Shown piece after piece: positions 42,409 through 53,182 of a DNA stretch of 64,000 bases. Source of the stretch: Ornithodoros turicata (Eukaryota; Arthropoda; Arachnida; Ixodida; Argasidae); the NCBI RefSeq assembly GCF_037126465.1, contig NC_088201.1, positions 231,156,258-231,220,257 of the forward strand, written 5' to 3'. Position numbers and translations under genes: made by a program. Each line of letters begins with the position of its first letter. Positions within the stretch are counted from its first letter, which is position 1. The notes below the pieces were generated by a model. It was not told the origin of the DNA. It was given only the letters and a program-made list of their open reading frames with translations, and did no database searches.

Positions 42409-45400
42409 GGTGGTGGTGGTGGTTGGTAAAATAACAAGGGGAGGTTGAATTCGCGCAAGCGAATTCTGCTACCCCCAGAAAAAGAAAGACGGTACACCCC
42501 AAAGCAGAAAAGAAAAAAGAAAGGAAACGGTACGGTTGCACCACAGAATGTGCGAGCGCATCGCAAAAGCTCACCGGGGTGAGCGCCTCGACCGCGACAA
42601 CGCAGGACCGAGCGCGCCGTTCACATCCGCCGTAATGTCCACGCTCCGTCTAGTATAGAGTTTCTAGTCCACATTTCACAATGAAATTGACAAGAGCATT
42701 GAAGGCCGCGTCCCTGTGGTTAGCGTCCCATACGCCTAAGACTTTCTCTATGCTGAAGTCTCTGCTGTCGAGATGGCCAAGGGTCAGCCTCAAGATGCCT
42801 CTTTGTGCAGCATGTTTTGGACAATGCATGATGATATGTTCAGTGTTTTCCACTGTCCCGCACAGTAGACAGTTGGGCGAGTCCACCTTGCCCACTTTAT
42901 GAAGAAACTGGCGACCATAGGGCACATTCAGGCGTAGACGATGCAGGAGAGTTTCTATGTGTCTGGGCGTTTTTGAAGGTATCGTAAAATTCAGCTCCGG
43001 GTCCAGCGTGCGCAGCAGTGACGGACCACTGTCGGTTTGGTGCCATTTTGTCCTGCGGATGTCATCAGTCATAGATTTTAAGAAAGATTTGATGTCCTGC
43101 TTTGAAAACGTGACAAGATATTCTGTCGATGACAGGTGTGCGATGTTCGCCATTTCGTCCGCCTTCTCGTTACCACTTATGCCAATATGGCCAGGTATCC
43201 ACTGAAGAATGACGTCGTGACCGATGTCTGTGCACTTGCGATACCCTAACAGGAGGTCTCGTACTGTTGAAGCCGTACGGCCTTTTTCCAAGAACGATGA
43301 GATAGCTTGAAGGCCGGCTTTAGAGTCGCAGTACACTATCCATTGCGCAGGCAGCTCGAGCGTGGCAAGGTAACTCATGGCTAGCTGTACGGCTACCAGC
43401 TCCGCTGCCGTCGATGAGGTCCTGTGAGACAGTCGTGCTATGCCTTCCCTCTTGTGCTCTGGTATTACAAATGCGGAGGCAGACCCGGATAGAGTCGTGG
43501 ACCCGTCGGTGAAGATGGCTACACGGCCTTTGTGCCTTTCCATCAATTCGAGGCAGTACTGTCTCATGGCGAAAGGCGGGAGGCTTGACTTTCCCTGGGT
43601 GATCCCAGGCACGGTGGTACAGATAGGAGGTGTCTGTAGCGTCCATGGAGGGTGTGGGTCCGCTTGTTGCGGCCGTGCTGTTGGCAATGTACGTCTATAT
43701 GGAGAGAGTGCTTTTAAGAAAGAAGAGTTTCGGCGAAGCAGCTTCCGCACCAGGGGATGGTGATCATGCTGAGTGCACAGGCGAAGGTAATGCCGAACCG
43801 TTTCACGCACCCTTAGTGCCTCGAATGGAGGTTCTTTGGCCTCTGCTATGGTCAGTGTGTTAGAGGTGGCACTTGGTACCCCAAGGCAGACCTTCAAACT
43901 CCTTGCTAAGACGCCTTGCAGTATATTCTCCGACGTAGCGCAAATGTTGTTCAGAACTGGAAGGTGATACGCTGCCATTTGCTGGATGAGGGCTCTGTGC
44001 ACAGTGAGTAGTGACGACGTTGACATTCCCCACCGGGGCCCCGTGAGATGCCGTAGTATGTTAATCCGAGCGTCGGCTCTGCCCTTCAGATACTTGGTAT
44101 GGGCGGCCCATGTTAATTGTGCGTCGATTATAACTCCCAGAAAGCGATGATGTGAAACCCGCTGGACTGGCTGTGTCGAGAGCTGCAATTGGAAGTTGTT
44201 CATCTTTTTCCGTGTGAAGGGTAGGAAGACCGTCTTTTCGGGAGATATGTCCATTCCCCTCTGCGTCAAGAATGCTACCGTACAGTCGAGGGCATCTTGA
44301 AGCCGTCGTTGCAGCGCTGGTAACTGTACGCCCGATGTCCATAGGCAGATGTCATCGGCGTACATACTAATGTGTATATTTTTGTGCAGGTGCTGTGGAA
44401 GGTCCGCCATAACCACATTGAAAAGCAACGGACTGAGAACGCTGCCTTGTGGCACTCCGCTCGGGAGGTCGTATCTGTCGCTGTCTCCATCTTCTGTCTT
44501 CATGTATACAGACCGCCCTCGAAGAAAATCCGCAACCCAACGTAGGGTCCGACCCTTGATCCCGCGAGCATACAGTTCATGGACAACATGGCTGTGGCTT
44601 ACCGTGTCATACGCTCTTCGGATATCGAGGAACACTGCGACCGTAATCCGACCCTCGGCGCGCTCGTGTTCTACAAAGGTAATTAAGTCCAGGATCCCGT
44701 CCATGGTGCACCTGCCTTTGCGAAAGCCGGCCATGCAGTCTGGGAATTGCTTCTCCGTCTCTAAAAACCACTCCAGTCGGCTTAGAATCATCTTTTCTAG
44801 CACTTTACATACACAGCTCGATAGACTTATTGGCCTGAAGGATGATAAGTCTCGGGGTGATTTCCCTGGCTTTAAGACCGGGATGACCCTGGCTACTTTC
44901 CACGATGTGAGAAGTTCAGCATCGTTCCAGCTTTTGTTAAAGATATGTAGTAAAGTCTTCTGTGCTGCGACATCCAGCCAGCGGATATGTTTGTACGTCA
45001 CACCGTCGGGACCCGGTGATGATTTGCTGCTTCGTGATTGTGTCGCTGCACTAAGCTCGGCAAGAGTGAAGCTCAGGCCCAATGCACCTGGAGAGGCATC
45101 TTCGGTCAGTATTGTAGTGTTCTTGGCGATCTCTTCCGACAGGCGATATGATTGAGTCTTTGAGGCCTCGGATGGCCTAGCAAGCAGGCTGCAGAATTCG
45201 TTTGCGATGGATCTCTCATCGGAGTTTCGATGCAGGGCAAGTGCTCTGAACGGATACAGTTGTGTATTTGTTGATCCAAGTGCCTTTATCATATGCCACA
45301 CACGTGTAGCGGGGATAAATGGTGTAAGTGTGGAGCAGAACGACTGCCACTCTTGCCGGGATAACTTTTGTAAGTGACGCCGAATGAGACGCTGCAGACG

Positions 45401-46414
45401 GCACGCTTCACGATAGTCGCATAGGTTCCCAGATCGGCGGAATCTTCTTTCTGCTCGTCGTCGGATTGCTCGCAACCGTTCATACTCCACGTCAGCCCGA
45501 GCATACGTTTCGGGCACTGAGACTACCTTACAAACACCCTCCGCTGTGCTTTTCAAGGCAGTAATAAATTCTTCAGCGGTTGTTGCGCCGGCTATATGTA
45601 GAGCAGATTGGGACCTATACTTCCTCCAATCTGTGACACGCACCTGTCGTTGTTTCTTAAGACGGCTGGATGCATGATGTGTGATGAGCACTGGGATATG
45701 ATCACTCCCCATTGAGTCAGCATAGGTGCACCACTCGAGCTCACGGGCAACTTCACGGGAACATATTGTGACATCTATTGAGCTATGGTAACGCGTGCCA
45801 CGGAAGAACGTTGGTGACCCGTCGTTGAGGGCAACAAGGTGGAACTCGTCCATAATAGCTTCAAACAGTCGGCCGCGAGCATCGGTGTGCTCGCTACCCC
45901 ATATTACACTGTGTGCGTTCACGTCTCCACAGACGATTATGGGTGAAGGTACAGCACTGAAGAGAGCTCTGAGTTGGTCCATGGTAACTCTTACATTCGA
46001 GGCTATATACACACTGCTCACCGTCATGAAACTGCTCCGCAGTCGAACCCGGCACGTCACGTATTCGAAATGGTCATCCGTGGAAGCGCGCAAGCAAGCA
46101 CAGGGTATTTCCTTCCGTACACACAACACGGCTCTACTCAGACCGTGGGCTTGTTGGGAGGAGTACACCTCATAACCTGACAGCCTGAATGTGGGGTCCA
46201 CTCTTGGTTCACTCAGAGCTAAGATAGGGAACTTATGGCGAAAGACGAAGTTACGGAAATCCCCTATTTTCTGACGCAGGCTGTTACAGTTCCACTGGAA
46301 GATTGTTGCTTTTTTCGCAGTTGTAGCCGCATGCGGATGAACATCCCTTAATGGGTTCATGGCCATGACGGGCTTCTGATATATGCAGGGAGCTGTATTA
46401 GTGCATTACAGAAG
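42409..46414 (-). mobile_element. LINE retrotransposon (I-group), intact ORF2-type gene, no ORF1
   Basis: The 4006-bp insertion is bounded by an exact 11-bp duplication. On the minus strand it has a ~48-bp leader, one long coding region, a ~220-bp 3' UTR and a (CCA)n tail seen on the plus strand as GGTGGTGGTGGTGG at 42409-42422. Apurinic endonuclease, reverse transcriptase and RNase H together fit the I group (I, LOA, R1-like). The absence of ORF1 and the very short leader suggest 5' truncation just upstream of ORF2, though a single-ORF element is possible. Confidence 0.9.
42650..46366 (-). CDS. LINE polyprotein: endonuclease, reverse transcriptase, RNase H
   Basis: The 1238-residue protein is uninterrupted. 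Residues ~20-225 form an AP-type endonuclease (WNCNSL at 25, SEPRV at 52, GDVNAH at 147, SDH at 221) that nicks target DNA. Residues ~490-780 are the reverse transcriptase: FRPISLSS at 510, LDIRRAYDTVSH at 580, GVPQGSVLSPLLFN at 637 and the catalytic YADD at 669-672. Residues ~945-1075 are RNase H (TDGS at 953, AEL at 988, CDSKAG at 1013, HIGISGNEKAD at 1060). A C-x2-C-x7-H-x4-C zinc knuckle (Cys1166, Cys1169, His1177, Cys1182) follows. The expected catalytic residues are all visible, so the protein may be active. The first ATG is chosen because it lies just inside the insertion; MAMNP could also initiate at its second Met. Open frames on the opposite strand are shadows. Confidence 0.93.
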   Translation of the reverse strand: MAMNPLRDVHPHAATTAKKATIFQWNCNSLRQKIGDFRNFVFRHKFPILALSEPRVDPTFRLSGYEVYSSQQAHGLSRAVLCVRKEIPCACLRASTDDHFEYVTCRVRLRSSFMTVSSVYIASNVRVTMDQLRALFSAVPSPIIVCGDVNAHSVIWGSEHTDARGRLFEAIMDEFHLVALNDGSPTFFRGTRYHSSIDVTICSREVARELEWCTYADSMGSDHIPVLITHHASSRLKKQRQVRVTDWRKYRSQSALHIAGATTAEEFITALKSTAEGVCKVVSVPETYARADVEYERLRAIRRRAERRFRRSGNLCDYREACRLQRLIRRHLQKLSRQEWQSFCSTLTPFIPATRVWHMIKALGSTNTQLYPFRALALHRNSDERSIANEFCSLLARPSEASKTQSYRLSEEIAKNTTILTEDASPGALGLSFTLAELSAATQSRSSKSSPGPDGVTYKHIRWLDVAAQKTLLHIFNKSWNDAELLTSWKVARVIPVLKPGKSPRDLSSFRPISLSSCVCKVLEKMILSRLEWFLETEKQFPDCMAGFRKGRCTMDGILDLITFVEHERAEGRITVAVFLDIRRAYDTVSHSHVVHELYARGIKGRTLRWVADFLRGRSVYMKTEDGDSDRYDLPSGVPQGSVLSPLLFNVVMADLPQHLHKNIHISMYADDICLWTSGVQLPALQRRLQDALDCTVAFLTQRGMDISPEKTVFLPFTRKKMNNFQLQLSTQPVQRVSHHRFLGVIIDAQLTWAAHTKYLKGRADARINILRHLTGPRWGMSTSSLLTVHRALIQQMAAYHLPVLNNICATSENILQGVLARSLKVCLGVPSATSNTLTIAEAKEPPFEALRVRETVRHYLRLCTQHDHHPLVRKLLRRNSSFLKALSPYRRTLPTARPQQADPHPPWTLQTPPICTTVPGITQGKSSLPPFAMRQYCLELMERHKGRVAIFTDGSTTLSGSASAFVIPEHKREGIARLSHRTSSTAAELVAVQLAMSYLATLELPAQWIVYCDSKAGLQAISSFLEKGRTASTVRDLLLGYRKCTDIGHDVILQWIPGHIGISGNEKADEMANIAHLSSTEYLVTFSKQDIKSFLKSMTDDIRRTKWHQTDSGPSLLRTLDPELNFTIPSKTPRHIETLLHRLRLNVPYGRQFLHKVGKVDSPNCLLCGTVENTEHIIMHCPKHAAQRGILRLTLGHLDSRDFSIEKVLGVWDANHRDAAFNALVNFIVKCGLETLY

Positions 46415-46425
46415 AATTAGGACAT
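46415..46425. repeat. Target site duplication of the LINE, right copy
   Basis: Exact match to 42398-42408. See the LINE entry. Confidence 0.85.
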
Positions 46426-46740
46426 TATTCGTACATCCATGGGAGATTCGGTGTTGTTGGGGCAGTGGCAAGCGACGACAAACTCCATCAATGGGTGCAC
46501 CGACTGTAAGAATGCGTTATAAATGGCAGTTTCAGCCCGCAACAGCTGGGCCCATGTGGCAAGGCGACGGCGAACGGGAACGGGGGTTCAGTGTATCAGA
46601 AGACCTAATGTTTTGTTGGAGAAGCATTAAAAACAAAGAGGCCGCCTATACAAATCCTATATCCTCCTTTCCCACACCTTCCTCGTGTCGGACATTCCTG
46701 ACTGCCAGTATCCTGGCCGTCTTTCCTGACATCCCTACCA
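46426..46740. other. No gene recognised
   Basis: Anonymous DNA, with no trace of a LINE ORF1. Confidence 0.5.
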
Positions 46741-46990
46741 CACTCTTAAAAATGTACTTCACCGCATAGCACGCTCCTAGCCAACCATAATCTCGAATGA
46801 CAACGTTATCTCCACTGATTTGTTAAAAACGGGAGGCGTACGCCTTTTCTTGTGACAATTATGAACAGCATAAGTGTCACAAAAAAGGCGTACGCCTACC
46901 GTTTTCAACAAATCACGGCAGATAACGATATCATTCGAGATTATGGTTGGCTAGGAGCGTGCTATGCAGTGAAGTTCATTTTTAAGAGTG
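46741..46990. mobile_element. Palindromic CACTCTTAAA MITE, subfamily B
   Basis: Complete copy with CA on both flanks. Confidence 0.92.
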
Positions 46991-47097
46991 CAGTATCATC
47001 TCGATAACGATGTTCGTGTCAGTCCTTCGTTTCTGGCGCCCGCAATGAGTGTCTTATCGATGTGACGTATGCGGTGAAGCTGTGTCTCGAGATAGTA

Positions 47098-47493
47098 CAC
47101 TCTAAAAACAGCACTTCACCGCATAACACGCGGCGCGCCAACCATTGCCACGAATGATAGCGTTATCGCATTATCTGATTCGCAGAGAGAGGGAGGCGTA
47201 CGCCTTTTTGTGTCAGTTGTCATGTATCCAAATTGCCACAAAAAGGCGTACGCCACCCCACCCCCCTCTTTCTTCGAATCTGATGAGATAATCCTACCAT
47301 TCGTGGCAATGATTGGCGCACAGAGTGCTATGCGGTGAAGTTCTCTGTTTAGAGATGGTCGGCACAGTTCCCTTAGAAGTCGGCCCAGGACGCACATTCC
47401 CCCAGGGCGTGAGTCGTGACGTTGCCCACATACGTGAGGCCGACAACGGCAAGCCCTATCACCACCACCACCACCACCTCTCTGTTTAGAGTG
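47098..47493. mobile_element. Divergent palindromic MITE (CACTCTAAAAACAG), interrupted by a SINE
   Basis: Termini CACTCTAAAAACAG and CTGTTTAGAGTG, with TA on both sides. The arms share GGAGGCGTACGCC and CTTCACCGCATA with subfamily B but differ elsewhere (GGCGCGCCAACCATTGCCAC). A SINE sits a few bases before the right end. Confidence 0.85.
47355..47478 (+). mobile_element. tRNA-derived SINE, family A, 5' truncated, in the MITE
   Basis: Only the 3' half of the SINE body and its (CCA)n tail remain. The 13-bp duplication TCTCTGTTTAGAG (47342-47354 and 47479-47491) flanks it exactly, a target duplication of the kind made by LINE machinery. Confidence 0.85.
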
Positions 47494-48571
47494 TAATGTG
47501 TGTGCGCGTGGAGGGGGGGGGGGGGGTCTAATAGAATGGTGTCCTATTGTGCTAGTAATTTGCGTATCCATGTATGGCATATGTACATAAGCGAATCTTT
47601 ATTTCGATACCGTTTCTCGCAACATTTCGTCACGTGTTCAACCTCTGTTATGAAACCTCCGTTCCGGCCCTCAGCAGCATATACGCAATAACCACATCTC
47701 TACACAGATAGGCATTTTTCGAGAATATTTCCGCGTACGATACGCAAAGGTTTAACGTAGAAATATTCACCTGATTTCATACGCGTATGGGATAGACCTG
47801 TTTTTAAATAAATCTTTGTGGACTTTGCTTGGGTCTCACCGCATATATATATCTTAAAAAAAAAAAAAAAAAGCAGCGGACACGTATTTCTACCACGCCA
47901 CCTAGCGTCGGTGATAAACCTCCCCTTTCGAACAAACCCAATAACACCTCCCCCGAAGCCGAGGTGCATAAATCACGCAAAGACACACAAGAAACGACAG
48001 CCAACAAGACTGACCTCTCAATGCGCCCTCTGTTGGCCGGAAGAAATCCCACGCACCCAACGTAAATCATCTCAACGAACCGCACGGGGACAAAAAAACA
48101 ACAAAAAAAGAAAAATCCGAAGTCGGGAGCCATTTATTATACTTCGAGTCACCTGCTCCTCACAAAGGGAGACGCAACAGAGGAGACTGCGGCACCCAAG
48201 ACGGGAGGGGACAGCCGCTCGTATTTCACTTCTCACTTCGGTGCTTGAAACACCTGCGGTAGCGGACGCAGACGTCGCCCTCTTCAAAGGTTGTAATAGT
48301 GACGTCCACAAGATGTGGAGACGGGACAGCCCACCCTCCCACAACTCTATGTACGGAGGGGTAACTTGCACCTGCCTCTTGAAAAGATGAGGTACGGTCA
48401 AAGTAATAGACACGTCTGGAGGAACTGTACAATGGGTGACTTCCCGTCCATGCGTGCGAGTCTGGCGAGGGTTCGCTGTGTCTGTGCCTGTGACGCGGTA
48501 ACCGAGTAGGTGGCATGAGCGCCAAAACGCCTGTTATGGGCAAAGCACTCAAAACTGTGCTTGAAGTAAAG
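47494..48571. other. No gene recognised
   Basis: Contains a 17-nt G run (47511-47527) and an A homopolymer (47856-47872). The overlapping frames on both strands lack domains. Confidence 0.5.
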
Positions 48572-48573
48572 TA

Positions 48574-49058
48574 CCGTATTTTCACGCGTATTAGCCGCAC
48601 CGCAGATAAGCCGCTAATACGACGCGACTGCTTTGTGCGCTAAACCAGTGATGCACATACAAAATCAATAGAGACTTTATTGCTATGAAAACGGGTATCA
48701 TTTATTCGACAGAAAAAAGGCTAACATCAGAAGTATTACAGAGCGGCTCACTAAGACAAGTTCCAGAAGACATGATTCGCTGTCACCCCTTTTGTTAAAG
48801 CTGCGTGGGGGAATGTATCCGGAAGGACAGACCACTCGAATATGGACTCGTCCCTGTTCGGTATTGTTCGTGCAATGGCAGGGCGGTCCTCTTCCGAAAA
48901 ACATGACGCACTCTCTGCCCTTTCGTTTCATCCAGGGTATTGGGAAAATACCAGGGAAAGATAGTCATCAGATAAGCCGCACCCGCGCATAAGCCGCAGA
49001 GCGTCCGCGAAAACAAAAAATCTCGCATAAGCCGCGGCTAATACGCGTGAAAATACGG
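48574..49058 (-). mobile_element. TA-flanked DNA transposon relic (CCGTATTTTCACGCG ends), copy 1
   Basis: Inverted termini CCGTATTTTCACGCGTATTA with TA on both sides. It is in the opposite orientation to the copies at 49404 and 50373 and lacks about 75 bp that they have near one end. The open frames inside are broken and have no recognisable transposase motif. Confidence 0.8.
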
Positions 49059-49123
49059 TACCTGGAATCAATGGTACTAGATGGACAACAATAACTTTAT
49101 TACTAGAAGGGTAGTACGAAGTA

Positions 49124-49340
49124 CGGCTTGGGACAAAAGTTTACGGAACACGGCAGATGCGTATTTCTTCATCGGAGAAGTCCCGTGCTAAGTATCGGGA
49201 AGAGGTCGAATGAGAAACGGGTGACCGGCTGTGCTATCAATCTATCAGTATGTGTGTCCACTCTTGGTTGCTGCTATAGGGTACCACTCCAAGGGAAAAA
49301 AGCGACGCCCCAGTGTTCCGTAAACTTTTGTCCCAAGCTG
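49124..49340. mobile_element. 217-bp MITE, CAGCTTGGGACAAAAGTT termini, TA target site
   Basis: The ends CGGCTTGGGACAAAAGTTTA and TAAACTTTTGTCCCAAGCTG are inverted repeats of about 28 bp, with TA directly outside. This structure fits a Tc1/mariner-type MITE. It is non-coding. Confidence 0.8.
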
Positions 49341-49403
49341 TACCACCTTTTAAATGAACTAAAGTACAAAGTACTGGGAATTGTACCTTAAAGTATTTGA
49401 CTA

Positions 49404-49961
49404 CCGTATTTTCACGCGTATTAGCCGCGGCTTATGCGAGATTTTTTTGTTTTCGCGGACGCTCTGCGGCTTATGCGCGGGTGCGGTTTTATCTGATGAC
49501 TATCTTTCCCTGGTATTTTCCCAATACCCTGGATGAAACGAAAGGGCAGAGAGTGTGTCATGTTTTTCGGAAGAGGACCGCCCTGCCATTGCACGAACAA
49601 TACCGAACAGGGACGAGTCCATATTCGAGTGGTCTGACCTTCCGGATACATTCCCCCACGCAGCTTTAACAAAAGGGGTGACAGTGAATCATGTCTTCTG
49701 GAACATGTCTTAGTGAGCCGCTCTGTAATACTTCTGATGTTAGCCTTTTTTCTGTCGAATAAATGATACCCGTTTTCATAGCGATAAACACTCTATTGAT
49801 TTTGTATGTGCATCACTGGTTTAGCGCAAAAAGCAGTCGCGTCGTATTACCCGCGGCTTATCTGCGAGTGCGGCTTATCTGCAAAAAAAAAAATTCGAAA
49901 TGTATCTAAAAACGAGTCCTGCGGCTTATCTGCGGTGCGGCTAATACGCGTGAAAATATGG
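49404..49961 (+). mobile_element. TA-flanked DNA transposon relic, copy 2
   Basis: 558 bp with complete inverted termini and TA flanks. Sits at the start of tandem unit 1. Confidence 0.8.
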
Positions 49962-50372
49962 TAGTTCTTTGCAACTGAGTTAGGGCAATAATTAAGGCAT
50001 GTCGGTACAGCTCCGTTCAACCTCAATAATAACAACTTCGTACTGATCGTAATGCACATAAGCGATTAGTATCTCTTTGTGTATGTTTGAAATACAATTT
50101 GGAATGGGACGTACTCCCCACGTAATTCTACCTGGCCCTTGGGGGTATGTCAATAAACAAAGAAATTCACACTTCGTCGCCAGTTATGCCAAATAAATAG
50201 TAACGACAATGTTAAAGACATTGGGAAAAAAAAGAGAGTGTGGAACCCACAAATGTTACCGGTTCGGTTCAGGAACGGGTTCTGACATAAAGGTTCCATT
50301 CCGACTCAGCTACCGGGCGACATATAGTCTCTACCGGTTCAAACCGGTTGGTTAGTGTAAAGTATTTGACTA

Positions 50373-50927
50373 CCGTATTTTCACGCGTATTAGCCGCGGC
50401 TTATGCGAGATTTTTTTGTTTTCGCGGACGCTCTGCGGCTTATGCGCGGGTGCGGCTTATCTGATGACTATCTTTCCCTGGTATTTTCCCAATACCCTGG
50501 ATGAAACGAAAGGGCAGAGAGTGCGTCATGTTTTTCGGAAGAGGACCGCCCCGCCATTGCACGAACAATACCGAACAGGGACGAGTCCATATTCGAGTGG
50601 TCTGTCCTTCCGGACACATTCCCCCACGCAGCTTTAACAAAAGGGGTGACAGTGAATCATGTCTTCTGGAACATGTCTTAGTGAGCCGCTCTGTAATACT
50701 TCTGATGTTAGTCTTTTTTCTGTCGAATAAATGATACCCGTTTTCATAGCGATAAAGTCTCTATTGATTTTGTATGTGCATCACTGGTTTAGCGCAAAAA
50801 GCAGTCGCGTCGTATTACCCGTGGCTTATCTGCGAGTGCGGCTTATCTGCAAAAAAAATTTCGAAATGTATTTAAAAACGAGTCCTGCGGCTTATCTGCG
50901 GTGCGGCTAATACGGGTGAAAATACGG
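50373..50927 (+). mobile_element. TA-flanked DNA transposon relic, copy 3
   Basis: 555 bp. Its flanks are the same as those of copy 2, so it arose by duplication of the segment and not by a new transposition. Confidence 0.8.
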
Positions 50928-51376
50928 TAGTTCTTTGCAACTGAGTTAGGGCAATAATTAGGGCATGTTGGTACAGCTCCGTTCAACCTCAATAATAACA
51001 CTGAACTTCGTAATGATCGTAATGCACATAAGCGATTAGTATCTCTTTGTGTATGTTTCAAATACAATTTGGAATGGGACGTACTCCCCACGTAATTCTA
51101 CCTGGCCCTTGGGGGTATGTCAATAAACAAAGAAATTCGCACTTCGTCGCCAGTTATGCCAAATAAATAGTAACGACAATGTTAAAGACATTGGGAAAAA
51201 AAAAAGAGTGTGTTGAACCTACAAATGTTATCGGTTCGGTTCAGGAACGGGTTCAGATATAAAGGTTCCATTCCGACTCACCTACCGGGCGACATATAGT
51301 CTCTACCGGTTCAAACCGGTTGGTTATGTAACATATATGCAATTGAACTGTAGTCACAATGTGAAAATACTTGCTT

Positions 51377-51633
51377 CCGTGACATAGATGGTTAAGATGC
51401 TCGCTTTCCACGCTGGGAGACTGGGAGGTGAGACGGGTTCGAACCCTGTCACCGCCTGTGCTGTGTAGGCTTTTACCTGGGTTTTCCCGAGACTCTCCAG
51501 ACGAATGTCCCCCCGAAGTCAGCACAGGACGCACACTAACTGCCCTGTCCCCCCCCTACTCCTTCCTGCTGTCCTCTCTCCATCTCTCAATGTCGCGTCG
51601 CGTCGCTAACATGGAATTAAAAAAAAAAACTAT
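51377..51633 (+). mobile_element. tRNA-derived SINE, family B, poly(A) tail
   Basis: A box GATGGTTAAGATGCTCG and B box GGGTTCGAACCCTGT. The body resembles family A only in part (GGGTTTTCCCGAGACTC) and ends with an A-run (51620-51629) instead of CCA. The head region is intact enough for RNA polymerase III transcription. Confidence 0.75.
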
Positions 51634-51859
51634 TTGAAAATAGCAATAGCGTAGCATTTTGGCAATAAGCGACAACGATATCGTGTTTTTTTTCTTATTC
51701 TTCTTGTTTTCGCTGCTTATTTATAATTTCCGGGTTGAACATAATCGAATACACCGAAACAGAAACTATGATAAATAATAATCCGGGACTCAACGTCGCG
51801 ACACAACTGCGATCATGATCATAATCAGAGTGGTCGGTTCTGTGGAGTAATTTTGCAAC

Positions 51860-52609
51860 CAGGGATGGGCAGTATTTAAATACATTGTAATTAAAATACT
51901 ATCTAAAATATAAAGACATATATTTATATTTTGTATCTAAATACAAATTTGAAAAATGTATTTATAATTATATTTAAATACCAATTTTCGGGTATTTATT
52001 CTTGTAAACACATTATAAATACCCTTAACTACAGAAAGTATACTGATTAATATCTTAAAGTTGCCCTGCATTCGGCCTTTCGGGAAGAAGGGCGAGTTTG
52101 GGGCGCAATTATGCCGGGTTTGCGCTAGCATGCGCATGCGACAAACCATTTTAGATGGCGAGTTTTCCACTGTTGTTGCGGACAACGGTCGTGACTACCC
52201 GATTACGTTGTTCTACGAAGCATCTTCGTCAAATTTAACACATGAATTTGTTCATCGGCACCTGTGGAGATGCTGCTCTCCTTTGCGATTCTGATTGTAC
52301 GGCCGAACAGAAGATGTCTAAAAGAAGCAGTCTTCGAGAAATTTCTAATATTAAAATCGCCATGATAATGTAACAAATAAATGCTATTCTTTCTTGCTGA
52401 TTTGCCCTTAATTATTTCTGTAATTCCAGATGACATCTTCCTCACAGTATTTATGGTAGTAGTTACGGTATTTAAATACCGTATTTATATTTTGTATTTA
52501 AATACTCACGTTGAAAACTATTTATGAACAGTATTTAAATACCCCTGTCAACAAAGTATGTTGTATTTATATTTAAATACTCAAAAAAATGTATTTATGC
52601 CCATCCCTG
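51860..52609 (+). mobile_element. hAT transposon relic, CAGGGATGGGCA termini
   Basis: 750 bp with CAGGGATGGGCAGTATT at one end and, in reverse complement, CAGGGATGGGCATAAAT at the other. The 8-bp flanks TTTGCAAC and TTTGCAAA agree at 7 of 8 positions. Subterminal TATTTAAATAC repeats are abundant. A second, longer copy starts at 62985. No transposase domain is visible. Confidence 0.85.
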
Positions 52610-52820
52610 TTTGCAAAACGTACGTGGGTACTTTTAACGCGCGCCGAAATCTCGACACACGGTACACCACATGTGTACCCACCGCGTACCCTTCCACCAA
52701 GTTGCCACCGTCCTCGGCCGGGCTCCAACCGGCGATCTTGAGATCAGCTGGCGGACACGCTGTATACCGAAACAACGTGCACGTGGCTCGAAACGAAGAG
52801 TGGTCTTTTGTGACTTACAG
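52610..52820. other. No gene recognised
   Basis: Short stretch with a (GTGG)n-like run near its right border that belongs to the SINE tail. Confidence 0.4.
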
Positions 52821-52957
52821 GTGGTGGTGGTGGTGATGATCGAACTGCTCGCCGCAGTCGGTCACGCTTCATTGGGCGGGCAACGTCAACGGCTATCACA
52901 GGGGAGGAGGGAGGAGCGCGCGTCCTGGGCCGACTTCACTGTGCCTACACGGTGACC
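52821..52957 (-). mobile_element. tRNA-derived SINE, family A fragment
   Basis: The (CCA)n tail (TGGTGGTGGTGGTG on the plus strand) and the body words GTCGGCCCAGGACGC and AACGTTGCCCG are recognisable. The head and part of the body are lost. Confidence 0.6.
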
Positions 52958-53182
52958 GTGCGATATATTTGTACAGAAAACGTCCGTAAGAACAGTGGAA
53001 TCGCGCAACAACCGACGCGGACGACAGAACAGAGGAGGCAAGCTAGCGCTTACAATTGAAGTACTTGAAGAAAATAACGAATTGGATACACAACCCGAAA
53101 CAGGGAAGGGGCACCAAGCCAACTGAATTATCAACCGCGCCCCAAACACACATATGGATACACACACGCACGCGTGCACCCA

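Larger units (their letters stand above)
49389..51326. repeat. Direct tandem duplication, ~970-bp unit
   Basis: Unit 1 (49389-50357) and unit 2 (50358-51326) both begin TAAAGTATTTGACTACCG and end with ACCGGTTCAAACCGGTTGGTTA. Each contains one CCGTATTTTCACGCG element and ~400 bp of downstream DNA. Differences are scattered single bases and a few small indels (for example CACTGAA is extra near 51001 in unit 2). Confidence 0.88.

Noticed and set aside
44349..45155. 268-codon open frame on the plus strand
   Set aside because: It is the antisense shadow of the LINE reverse transcriptase region, whose minus-strand protein has all expected motifs.
48698..50734. A small conserved gene suggested by the same ~77-codon frame in three places
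   Set aside because: The frame is repeated because it lies in three copies of one DNA transposon, and several frames on both strands are equally open. No transposase motif is visible.
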